Positions 48,774 to 57,425 of a stretch of 64,000 nucleotides of DNA are shown piece by piece. Source of the stretch: Candidatus Scybalocola faecigallinarum (lineage in GTDB: Bacteria > Bacillota > Clostridia > Lachnospirales > Lachnospiraceae); NCBI GenBank assembly GCA_018711005.1, contig DVIT01000002.1, positions 50,337 through 114,336 of the forward strand, written 5' to 3'. Numbering within the stretch: the first letter of the stretch is position 1; the number at the start of each line of letters is the position of its first letter. The position numbers were made by a program, and so were the translations under genes. Under the pieces are notes generated by a model. That model was not told the DNA's origin. It was given only the letters and a program-made list of their open reading frames with translations, and did not search any database.

Positions 48774-49490
48774 TTAATTCAGGGAAGCTCTCCTGAAATA
48801 AATAACCCATACAATAACCGCCGCCAAAAATACAGCGATCAAATACCAGAGATTTTCAGAGGAAAAACCATGATCCAGCATTAACCGGTACCCCCAGAAG
48901 GCCGGAAATATACGTCCTATGCCTTCCAGGAAGTCCGGCAGCAGGCTGGAAGGGAACATGATCCCCGACAGCATAATGGACGGCAAAAATACAAGCTGCT
49001 CCATCATGGTCAGTTTCCCCTGATTTTTTACCATTAATCCTAACAGACTCCCAATACTCAGGGACGCGATCATATAGATTGCAAGGGCAAGGTAAAAGAC
49101 CGGCAGGTGATCCGGCAAAGCTGCGTCAAATAATACAGGCGCGAGCAGCAATATGATTGTACTCATAAGCATCAGATGAATAAACGATGACAGAAACATT
49201 GCCCCAAAGCCTACATATAAAGGCACGCCGTTGGCTTTATAAACCTTTTTTACATCCGTTCCATAGGTTTCCGCCAGCGACGGCGGCAGGCCGATAAACG
49301 CTCCCATGGAAACGCTCATAACGATCATGGATTGTATAAGAGTGCTTTTCATTTCAGGCATAACCGACGTAAAAATACCGCCCATCAGAAGGAAGAAAAT
49401 CAGGGGAACAATATAGCAGGTAATAAATAAAGTTTTGCTGCGTATATCCAATTTACACTGCAGGGCCACCCCGTATAAAAAACCGCTCAT
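48774..49490 (-). CDS. ABC-2 type transporter permease
   Basis: 238 residues with six predicted membrane helices (about 22-42, 55-78, 100-125, 135-160, 165-190, 212-232), the usual ABC-2 permease plan. Overlaps the ATPase gene by 4 bases and lies last in a MerR-ATPase-permease operon. Substrate not known; drug or peptide export is typical for such sets. Confidence 0.87.
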   Translation of the reverse strand: MSGFLYGVALQCKLDIRSKTLFITCYIVPLIFFLLMGGIFTSVMPEMKSTLIQSMIVMSVSMGAFIGLPPSLAETYGTDVKKVYKANGVPLYVGFGAMFLSSFIHLMLMSTIILLLAPVLFDAALPDHLPVFYLALAIYMIASLSIGSLLGLMVKNQGKLTMMEQLVFLPSIMLSGIMFPSSLLPDFLEGIGRIFPAFWGYRLMLDHGFSSENLWYLIAVFLAAVIVWVIYFRRASLN

Positions 49491-50302
49491 GCTTCTTCCC
49501 TCCTTGCCATTTCCATAAAATGCTGCTCCAGGGAGCCTCTGTTTACTTGAATATCTAATATCTTATTTTTACTGCCCTTTATTTCACTGAGAAAAGCCAT
49601 CAGCGTATCTTCAATAGAATCTGTTTCATAAGTGCTGTCTCCCTGCTGTGTTTTAACATGGATAACATATCTTTTGCCAACCGCTGCACTCAGCTGTGCG
49701 GCCGTACCGCAAAAGGCGATTTTTCCATGATTCAAAATGGCAATCCGATCACATAAAGTTTCCACCTCCGCCATATCATGGCTTGCCAGGACAATAGTTT
49801 TTCCCCGGGATTTCAGCTGTCGGATCTGCTGGTGGAGCGACAGCCGGCCTTCAACATCAAGTCCTGCCGTCGGTTCATCTAAAAAAATAATATCCGGATC
49901 ACAGGTCAGGGCCAGCGCAAGATGCAGCCGTCTTTTTTGTCCTGTGGACAGCTGGCGATACGTTTTCTTTCTCATGTCATAAATCCCAAGGGCATGGAGC
50001 ATAGTAAGATCCATCTCAGTCCGGTTCCACTTTGCAAAAAGCTTCACCGCCTCCACAGGTTTAATGTAAGCAGGCAAAGCTGATGACTGAAGCTGGATTC
50101 CCAGCTTCCCCCTGACCATGATCTGACCGCAGTCATATTTTCTTAAACCTTCCATACACTCCAGAGCCGTCGTCTTTCCTGCCCCATTGACGCCAAGCAA
50201 GGCAAAGATCTCCCCTGCCCGGATCTGAAGATCCAGTCCCTTAAGAACCTTATGGCTGCCGTAGCTTTTCTCCAATCCGCAAACTTCTATGGCGCTGTTC
50301 AT
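49487..50302 (-). CDS. ABC transporter ATP-binding protein
   Basis: 271 residues. Walker A GVNGAGKTTA, signature LSTGQKRRLHLA (LSxGQ form), Walker B DIIFLDEPTAGLD and switch His in ASHDM. A C-terminal extension of about 60 residues is typical of drug-export ATPases. It overlaps both neighbours by 4 bases. Confidence 0.9.
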   Translation of the reverse strand: MNSAIEVCGLEKSYGSHKVLKGLDLQIRAGEIFALLGVNGAGKTTALECMEGLRKYDCGQIMVRGKLGIQLQSSALPAYIKPVEAVKLFAKWNRTEMDLTMLHALGIYDMRKKTYRQLSTGQKRRLHLALALTCDPDIIFLDEPTAGLDVEGRLSLHQQIRQLKSRGKTIVLASHDMAEVETLCDRIAILNHGKIAFCGTAAQLSAAVGKRYVIHVKTQQGDSTYETDSIEDTLMAFLSEIKGSKNKILDIQVNRGSLEQHFMEMARREEA

Positions 50303-51099
50303 CCTTTCACCCCCTCAAAGGGGTCTGCCCCTAGCTTTGAAAAATAAATCTGCAGCGCAGGCTCTAAATATTCGTTGACGATTTTTTGTCTTTCTTCCCA
50401 GGCGTTTGTGACAGTATGAATCTTGCCTGCCTCCATAAGCTTGGGAAGCATACTCATATCCCCCTTTGTAAATTCCGTGATCAATTCCCAGTATGCTTTT
50501 ACAATCTCCTGGCATTTCTCACTTTCCGGCGGTATATGGTCCTTTTGAAGCTGCACAAGGGCATCACTCAGCCGGTTAAAGCGGTCTATAAAATCCAACC
50601 CGCTTTCTTTGTCAAACCGGCTGCGGATATGGTCAAGGGTATCTTCATCAAAACGCTTGATCAGATAGTAGGAATCATTTTTCATTTGCAGGTTCACGAT
50701 AATATCCGCATACTTTTTAAAACTGACCGACTGCATTTGCAGAACTTCTGTTTTTAGCTGTTCAATAGCTGTCAAAGAATCATTCAGCTGCTTTATTTTC
50801 TCACGTATAGACTCTGCCTGCTCTGTCAGGACCCTGGCCACAGCCTCCGGTGTCTCCAAAGGGATCAGCCGCTGCTTTATATCATCCAGGGAAAACCCCA
50901 GGGACTTTAGAGACAAGATCTGATGAAGGGTGACCAGATCCTTATCTGTATAAAGCCTGCGCCCGCCTTCACTTTCTGCCGAAGGACAAAGCAGTCCCTC
51001 TTTATCATAGTATTGCAGCGTCCGGACCGTAACGCCCATTTTCTTTGCCATCTGGCCAACCGTCATATAGCCTTCAGGTATTGCTTTGTATTTTGCCAT
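50299..51099 (-). CDS. MerR family regulator with TipAS-like effector domain
   Basis: 266 residues from the ATG at 51099. MerR helix-turn-helix (TVGQMAKKMGVTVRTLQYYDKEGLL), given here by its core VGQMAKKMGV and YYDKEGLL, then a coiled coil (about 85-125) and a helical C-terminal domain resembling TipAS, which binds peptide antibiotics. AGGAGG lies 8 bases before 51099 but too close to an earlier ATG at 51105. It likely controls its own ABC operon in response to a drug. Confidence 0.88.
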   Translation of the reverse strand: MAKYKAIPEGYMTVGQMAKKMGVTVRTLQYYDKEGLLCPSAESEGGRRLYTDKDLVTLHQILSLKSLGFSLDDIKQRLIPLETPEAVARVLTEQAESIREKIKQLNDSLTAIEQLKTEVLQMQSVSFKKYADIIVNLQMKNDSYYLIKRFDEDTLDHIRSRFDKESGLDFIDRFNRLSDALVQLQKDHIPPESEKCQEIVKAYWELITEFTKGDMSMLPKLMEAGKIHTVTNAWEERQKIVNEYLEPALQIYFSKLGADPFEGVKG

Positions 51100-51252
51100 A
51101 TTCATTACCTCCTGACACATATTATAAGTCATGACGCGGCGTCACGAGCAAGGGCTTTTTAAACTTCCAAAAGACCGGAGGCGCACAGGTCACGATCACT
51201 ATTCCTTTTAGAAATCCGTCGCCTTCCAAAGGAACATAAATTTTTATACAGC

Positions 51253-51286
51253 TTGTAAGAAGATTGTAAGAAGTCGCTGCTATACT
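51253..51286 (+). promoter_or_regulatory. Direct-repeat promoter of broken permease gene
   Basis: TTGTAAGAAG at 51253-51262 and again at 51264-51273 (11-bp period), then TATACT (51281-51286). The layout fits activation by an OmpR-type regulator, and a truncated regulator gene follows the permease. Confidence 0.6.
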
Positions 51287-51319
51287 AAGATCATCAATTA
51301 AGTTTGGAGGTGTTCGTCA

Positions 51320-51341
51320 GCAATTCGGCGAGCTGAATTGC
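51320..51341 (+). repeat. Small inverted repeat at permease breakpoint
   Basis: GCAATTC and GAATTGC with an 8-base loop, between the GGAGGTG ribosome binding site and the first codon of the truncated permease. It may mark the deletion scar. Confidence 0.4.
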
Positions 51342-51342
51342 A

Positions 51343-53729
51343 ATGGAATTAACCGGTGTACGTACTGCCGGTTCCAGCGCTGATGTTACATTAGATTCCC
51401 CTACAAGCCGTCAGGAACAGCAGATCCGTTCTTTGGATTATGTGAAAACCATTGGTACCCGATATATTATCGGCTCTGCAGTCCGGACAAATTCAGAAGG
51501 CAGGGAATCGTCCATAGTGATCCAATACTACGACGAAACAGAATGGGAACAGCACTTTAAGGAAGCGATCAGCAATATAAACGGCGCCTACCCTGTCCGG
51601 GAAAATGAAATTATGCTGTCTGAGGACGCCCTGGCACAGCTTGGTATTACAGATCCGACGCTCCAAATGGAAATCCCCCTGGCCTATTCTGATAAAAACG
51701 GCCAGCAGCAGCGGACATTTTTATTAAGCGGCTGGTTTCATTCCTATACAGGAACGGGAATGGCTTTTGTTTCAGAAAGCTATTGTACCAATGCCGGATA
51801 TACCTTGTCAGAAAATGGAACATTGTCCCTGACTTTAGAAGAAATGCCGGGAGACTTTTATCAGATCCAAAAAGATATAACTCTCAACGACGATCAGTAT
51901 TTTGAAGGATCGGTTTCCATGAGTTCTTCCAATGGCTCTATGATGGTGATGATCCTGCTCCTGGTGCTGTTTATTGTAGGCAGCGGTTATCTTCTGATCT
52001 ATAATGTCCTGTACATTTCCATTTCCAAAGATACCCGGTTTTACGGATTGATCAAGACTATCGGCACAACCCAAAGGCAGATCCGATCCCTTGTTAAAAT
52101 GCAGGCCTTTCGGTTTGCCTGCATTGGGATCCCTGTTGGCATACTGCTCGCCTGGGCTGTATCCTTTGTTCTCGTTCCATTGTTTTTACAGCAAGGCTAT
52201 GACCAGGGCAGATCAAGTATGGACGCTGTTGTATTTTTCCATCCTGCCATCTTTATCTTGTCCATTATTTTCTCTGCACTGACCGTTTGGATCGCCTGCA
52301 ATACTCCTGCAAAAGCAGCCGCCAGTATATCTCCGGTTGAGGCTCTCCGTTTCCAAAACTTTGCGCCCAAAAAGACTAAAAACAGAAACTCCACCAATGG
52401 CGGCAAGCTGTATGTCATGGCATTTCACAATGTTTTCGGGATAAAAAACGGGCCATCCTTGTATTTTTGTCTCTTTTTATGGGAACTGTCACGATTTTAG
52501 GCGTCAATGGTATTTTAGGAAGTATTCAGGGAGAAAACTATGTTGATGCATATGCAAAATATGATTTTCGATATACGGATCTTCAATTTTGCCAATTTGA
52601 AAACCTTGAAAAAGAAATCCCTCAATTCGACGAGCATTTCATCCAACAGCTTTCACAAGTTGACGGGGTTGCCCATATCTCCATAAGCAAAATCACCTGG
52701 GCACAGATTGACTTTAATGCCTTGGAATTTGAAAGCTTTTTGAAAATGCAGCATGAGGAGTTATATCATGACGGCAAGACCTATGAGCAGATGATCTCTG
52801 AACTGCAAGATGATGCCAATGCCGGAGATTACGGCTGCTATGTTGTAACCATTGACGATGGGCTTGTGGAACAATATAATAATACCCATAGCACACCCAT
52901 TGATATAGATGATTTCCGAAATGGTGATACGGTTATCGTGGGTATGGATACCGATACCTTTGCACCCAACGCGGCGCTTATTGGTAAAACTCTGCATCTG
53001 ACTTCGGATAATGCCCATGGGCAATCGGCAGATTTTCAGGTGGCAGGTGCATTTAACTATAAAGATCTTAATGACAGCTTCAATATCGGCCATCGCAAGT
53101 GGATAGGCGCTGTTACTGATGTTATTTATGTCAGTGACGCAGGAATGAAACGGCTGACAGACACCCCAATCCTATACGATATTGGCGTAGACATTGAAAG
53201 CCCGGATCAATTACAGAAAGTCCATCAGGAGCTTATAGCCATCAACAATACCTTGCCTTCCGGTGAATGGAATTTCCAAAGCTCGGCAGCCATGCTAGAA
53301 GCATTTGATCAAATGTACTTTTCCATCGGTCTGTTTGGTAACGGTGCGGCCATTTTGCTCATCGTTATCGGTTTGCTTAACTTTGTAAATGTTATGCTTA
53401 CCGGCGTCATTGCCAGAAAAAATGAGTTTGCCATTATGGAAAGTATCGGCACAACGAAAAAACAGATCCGAAAGATTTTAACATTTGAAGGCGGCTTTTA
53501 TGCCCTGATTTCCACACTGCTGATCATGACCTTAGGCAATGCTTTCCTTTTGCTGGCGGCAGACGCAGTCCCGGGTATTGCGGATTATGCAAAATTTGAG
53601 TATCCTGTAACACTGGTTATTGGTCTGATCATTGCTATTTTTACCATATGCCTCTACGTTCCGTCTTTAGTTTATGGTTTTATCTCCAAAGAGACTGTAA
53701 CAGAACGGCTGCATGATTTTGAAAGCTAA
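51343..53729 (+). pseudogene. FtsX-type ABC permease, N-truncated and frameshifted
   Basis: One permease in two frames. The first part (51343 to about 52435) has the extracellular domain, three helices with TIGTTQRQIRSLVKMQA, and reaches AFHNVF. The second part continues as RDKKRAILVF... to the normal C-terminus FISKETVTERL. At 52432-52437 one base is missing relative to the expected NVFRDKKRA. The first membrane helix and about 90 N-terminal residues are also absent, as is the ATPase gene expected in front. The promoter repeats, however, remain. Confidence 0.85.
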
Positions 53730-53805
53730 GTAAAATTGACATGCGGGCCCGGTACTGCCGGGTCTGCTCCCGGGTTCCTGCATCTTAAAGAAGGAGGTGC
53801 GCTTT

Positions 53806-54057
53806 GTGGCAAATATCTTTTTACTGGAAGATGATACGATTTTAAGCAAAGGGATTTCCATTGCCCTGAAAAAAGATGGCCATACAGTTACAGCAGCTTA
53901 TGGCTATATGGAAGCCTTACAAAAATATCAAAGCCAGCCGGCGGATCTGTTTCTCCTTGACATTCATCTGCCGGATGGCAGCGGAATGGAATTTTGCAAA
54001 AAGATCCGGGAAACATCTGAAACTCCGGTGCTTTTTTTAACCGCCAATGATACAGAG
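53806..54057 (+). pseudogene. OmpR-type response regulator, truncated receiver domain
   Basis: GTG start at 53806 with AAGGAGG 8 bases ahead. 84 residues of receiver: LLEDD, phospho-acceptor in LLDIHLPDGSG and LTANDTE. The Lys-containing end of the receiver and the whole DNA-binding domain are gone; beyond 54057 the frame runs antisense through helicase sequence to a stop at 54147. The regulator of the preceding permease operon is therefore lost. Confidence 0.85.
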
Positions 54058-55161
54058 CAGATTTACACTGCCATACCAGACGATTTCTTTGTCAATAACA
54101 GCAAAATGTTCATGCATCATCGTTTTTTCCAGAACAGTTACGCCTAAGCACCTAAGCTCATTCAACAATTCTTTCGACTTTTCAATACGCTCTTTTGGAT
54201 AACCATCCGCATTCAAAGTCAAAAGCGTAATCTTCACACCGGCATCATGGCGTTCTTCCAAAATATCTGAAATCCTGCCAACACCTTTTGCACTGATTCC
54301 AGGACTGGAAATGACAATCTCTGTATTCGCTTCTGCCATATCTCTTTCAAATACAGAAGTATAAGAATCGCTGTCAAATATGGCATTTGTTTCCTGCTTT
54401 TTCTCCGTCCCATTCATAACGATCTCATAACCGATCTTCTTATATGTTCTCAGTCTTTTATAGTACATTTTGTCCAGAACACGGATATGCGTATCCACAT
54501 AATCATATATGATCACATTCTTTTTTCCTTCATAATCCCTGTGAAGCCTTCCGGAATACTGCTCTACATTTCCCTGCCATGCAATGGGTGTTGTCAGCAT
54601 CATTGTATCCAGTCTCGGATAATTAAAGCCTTCGCCGATATATTGTCCGATTGCCACAAGAACCATAGATTCATTGGCCGGAACATTTCTCATTTTCTCC
54701 CGGATTTGTTCATTTTCTTTTCTGCTTTTACCGCCTTTCAGCAAAAATACGTGATCAGCCTTATCCTGAAGCATTTCAAGCAGGGTATCGGCATGATCCC
54801 TGAATTTTGTCAAAACAAGCGGAGTCCTTTCCTGACTCAGACAGTCTTCCACATCCGATATGATCTGTCTGTTCCGTACTTCGCTGCTTCGCACTGCCGC
54901 ATATGCTTCATTGATCTTCCAGTCCTGCCCGGTTGTATTAAGCAGTCGTGTAAATCTGGGATATACATAGTGATCGATTCCCTGAAGCTTTACTTGATCT
55001 TTTGCGCTGAAACGGTATCTGACCGGACCGATCTGCATAAATAATTTCTGCTCCTGTCCATCATCCCGTTTAGGTGTTGCGGTCAGCCTGTAAACATATC
55101 TGGCGGAAACCTCTTTTACGACTGCTTCTGCTGTATCCGATGCACAGTGATGGCATTCATC
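54037..55161 (-). pseudogene. TOTE-type primase-helicase, C-terminal part
   Basis: The continuation of the N-terminal part at 57461-59013, separated by an inserted element. It begins at the DECHHC box and holds TATPKRDD, the second helicase lobe with GQYIGEGFNYPRLD and QYSGRLHRDY (motif VI), then a phospholipase-D-like end with HEHFAVIDKEIVWYGSVNLL. The frame then breaks into five unrelated codons at about 54057, where the response regulator is also cut, so the last part of the PLD-like domain is missing. Confidence 0.85.
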
Positions 55162-55228
55162 AGAGTATGTCAACATAGGTCTAAAAGTTTTTTCGGACAT
55201 TTTTCCGGATGGCGGAGTTTGACACCAA

Positions 55229-55996
55229 TCACAGTCTACCCTTATGATAATACCAAAGCAGATGGTCAAATCCATTCCGGCTTATCTCAATACCAGATGC
55301 CTCCCTGATACTATCCACAGCCAGTCTATAGTCTCTATAATCGTTCAGGTTAAGATCCCTATCTATCTGGAAATAACCCAAATACAGCGGCAAAACCGTT
55401 TTCAAGATTCCATCAAAAATTGAATAGTTATCTTGATATTCGGTTCCCTCAAAAATATAGAAACAGGCATAGTGGCAGAACTTACTCGCAAAAGAAGGAT
55501 TAGTTCTTGCGCGTTGTTCCGCAGATGTTATTCTGGAAATCTCCCGGATCAGTTTCATATCATCATAGTCTGGATCCTTTAAGCATTTCACAAATTCAGA
55601 TCGGTTGAACTTGCATAACCTTTCCGTTATTTCCTGCCTTCCACAATTATCTGCATTCAAATGTGTGCTATTTTCACGGTCAACTGACTCCACTGCTCCC
55701 TTTATAATATCTTCGTATGAATATGCAGAATCTACTTTCTTCTCTAGCAGAACGTCCTTCAGTTGTGTCATCCAATATGCAGACGAGCCTCCATATTTAA
55801 CTTCACCTTTTCGGTTATAAACCGGAGCAGCACTGACATCTGTCGAGTGAATATATGCTGAGTCATTTCGGATCATAGCTTCGACAATAGCAACATTATC
55901 ACGTGTAAGTTTTGCCAGCATTTTCCCCTGGAAATCAACTTCCTCAATCATCTTTGTTTTTGCCAGATCCAGTTCATCTTGAATAGTATTTCTCAT
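55229..55996 (-). CDS. Hypothetical protein, third gene of element cargo
   Basis: 255 residues from the ATG at 55996, which overlaps the GNAT stop (ATGA). No signal peptide or membrane helix; helical, with charged N-terminal part (about 1-60) and an aromatic C-terminus (FYIFEGTEYQDNYSIFDG; HLLWYYHKGRL). Not recognised. The coupling to GNAT and XRE genes suggests a joint function. The N-terminal helix IQDELDLAKTKMIEE could be a dimer or coiled-coil region. Confidence 0.75.
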   Translation of the reverse strand: MRNTIQDELDLAKTKMIEEVDFQGKMLAKLTRDNVAIVEAMIRNDSAYIHSTDVSAAPVYNRKGEVKYGGSSAYWMTQLKDVLLEKKVDSAYSYEDIIKGAVESVDRENSTHLNADNCGRQEITERLCKFNRSEFVKCLKDPDYDDMKLIREISRITSAEQRARTNPSFASKFCHYACFYIFEGTEYQDNYSIFDGILKTVLPLYLGYFQIDRDLNLNDYRDYRLAVDSIREASGIEISRNGFDHLLWYYHKGRL

Positions 55997-56670
55997 AATT
56001 CGCACACCATAATATATTCTTCGGCATTTTCATCTACCGTCTTAAACCCAACATTCTCATACATCTTCACAGCGTAATTGGCTGTCTGTACTGCCAGGGA
56101 AGCCTTCTCAAACCCCTGCCACTTTAGCAGTTCCAGCATCTTCACCATAAGCTGTGAACCAATACCCTGGCCCCGATATTCCTTATACAGAGAAATCGCA
56201 AAGGACGGAGTCTCATCATCTACATGACCATAATCGTTCATGATACGTGTCCAGACTGCACCGACAACCTTCCCGCCAAAGTCTGCCACCAGACAGTTAT
56301 CACCCTTGTGACTTCCAAAGTCATCCGTATAAACCCTCAGTTCAGGCTTTTCCACAATATCCTTCGGAGGCGGTTCTACCCCTTCCGGAATAAAGATCGC
56401 TTCATACAGGAAGTCTTTTAGCAGTTCTGTTTCGCTCTTTCTCAAGCTTCTGATAACATATTTGTTCCGTTTATCGCTCAGCATATGAGAAATATGCTCA
56501 TTCTGAAGCTTAACCTTCATTTCCAACATCTGCTTTCCGATCTTCTCAGGATCATATTCATTACCGGAACAGATTATTTCCAGAGTGTCAGGAGTCCAGA
56601 TATATCCATGCGACTTATTGTAAAGGTATTGCTGGAACTCTTCGTATTCTTTTTCCTTCAGTTGCTTCAT
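55993..56670 (-). CDS. GNAT family N-acetyltransferase
   Basis: 225 residues. The last 150 form a GNAT domain with acetyl-CoA loop YRGQGIGSQLM (Q/RxxGxG) and the NYAVKMYENVGF region of motif B. The first 70 residues are an extra helical part with LEIICSGNEYDP. Such enzymes acetylate small molecules, tRNA or proteins. It overlaps both the XRE gene and the following gene by 4 bases. A toxin role, as in XRE/GNAT toxin-antitoxin pairs, is possible but unproven. Confidence 0.85.
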   Translation of the reverse strand: MKQLKEKEYEEFQQYLYNKSHGYIWTPDTLEIICSGNEYDPEKIGKQMLEMKVKLQNEHISHMLSDKRNKYVIRSLRKSETELLKDFLYEAIFIPEGVEPPPKDIVEKPELRVYTDDFGSHKGDNCLVADFGGKVVGAVWTRIMNDYGHVDDETPSFAISLYKEYRGQGIGSQLMVKMLELLKWQGFEKASLAVQTANYAVKMYENVGFKTVDENAEEYIMVCEL

Positions 56671-56885
56671 TCAGATTCTTCCCTCTTAACATAGTGCAGT
56701 TCAATATCATAACCCAACGCCTCCATCATCTTAACGAAGGTGTTATTTACCACACTATCATTCTTCTTGATCACACGGTTCACATAGGCCTTGGTGGTAT
56801 CAATCTCTTCCGCCAGCTTGGCCTGCGTCTTTCCCTGCTCTATGCACTTTACTTTTACATCTACTTCTATATTGTTCTTGACCAT
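56667..56885 (-). CDS. XRE family transcriptional regulator
   Basis: 72 residues, one helix-turn-helix domain: KTQAKLAEEIDTTKAYVNRVI is given here by its core QAKLAEEIDTTKAYVNRVI, followed by VVNNTFVKMMEALGYDIEL. No extra domain. It is the first gene of a three-gene operon in the inserted element and is probably autoregulatory. Confidence 0.88.
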   Translation of the reverse strand: MVKNNIEVDVKVKCIEQGKTQAKLAEEIDTTKAYVNRVIKKNDSVVNNTFVKMMEALGYDIELHYVKREESE

Positions 56886-56935
56886 AATTCACTTCCCAAG
56901 TTCTGATCAATCGTTATCCTATTTGTATAATTTAT

Positions 56936-56963
56936 AGTATAACAGAAACAGCCATTTTTTCAA
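56936..56963 (-). promoter_or_regulatory. Promoter of XRE-GNAT operon
   Basis: Minus strand: TTGAAA (56958-56963), 16-base spacer, TATACT (56936-56941), about 50 bases before the XRE start. Confidence 0.65.
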
Positions 56964-56965
56964 GC

Positions 56966-57000
56966 AGAAAAAGAACCGGTCAGATTTCTCCAACCGGCTC
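56966..57000 (-). terminator. Terminator after recombinase remnant
   Basis: Minus-strand hairpin AGCCGGT / ACCGGTT with a 12-base loop followed by CTTTTTCT. Confidence 0.65.
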
Positions 57001-57006
57001 CGCTCC

Positions 57007-57425
57007 CTACCCTTCTATGAACTTTATTACTTCATCCGGAAGTTTCCACTGAATCTCGATATGCTTCGGATCATATATCAGAATCCTATCAATGAACACA
57101 TCCGCTATCTCCTTGGTCAGTTTCTGTTCCCCGGAATACTTCTTCATCGTGGCAACTGCTTCACGCACTCCATCATCGGCAGTCGCTTCACTCTCATGAA
57201 GCTTTGCGGTAACCTCAGTTATCTGCTGATCCAGACATTCCGCCTTCCGGGACAGTTCCTGCCGAACTCTCAGGTAATCATCCTTTTCCAATTCTCCGGC
57301 CATAAACCTGTCAACATTAGCAAACCGTTCCGTTTCACACTTCTCTTTATCTTTCTGAAGCTTTTCAAGTTTCTTGGCCAGTCTCAGGTTTTCACTCTGA
57401 GCCTTAAGTCTGGAAGCCTTTGTTC
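57007..57425 (-). pseudogene. Large serine recombinase, C-terminal remnant
   Basis: About 139 residues readable from a point just inside the element end. It shows the coiled-coil and C-terminal part of large serine recombinases: ERFANVDRFMAGELEKDDY and the end FIDRILIYDPKHIEIQWKL. The N-terminal catalytic domain with its serine, the recombinase domain and the zinc ribbon are missing; a TGA lies in frame at about 57424. The element can no longer move by itself. Confidence 0.82.

Noticed and set aside
53730..53800. GC-rich CCCGG-type inverted repeats before the truncated response regulator as a terminator
   Set aside because: No T-run follows and the ribosome binding site of the regulator lies right after; more likely a short spacer structure.
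55200..55275. ATG at 55275 as the start of an independent helicase gene
   Set aside because: The first 38 codons come from the inserted element; homology begins only at the DECHH box, so this is a split gene and not a separate short helicase.
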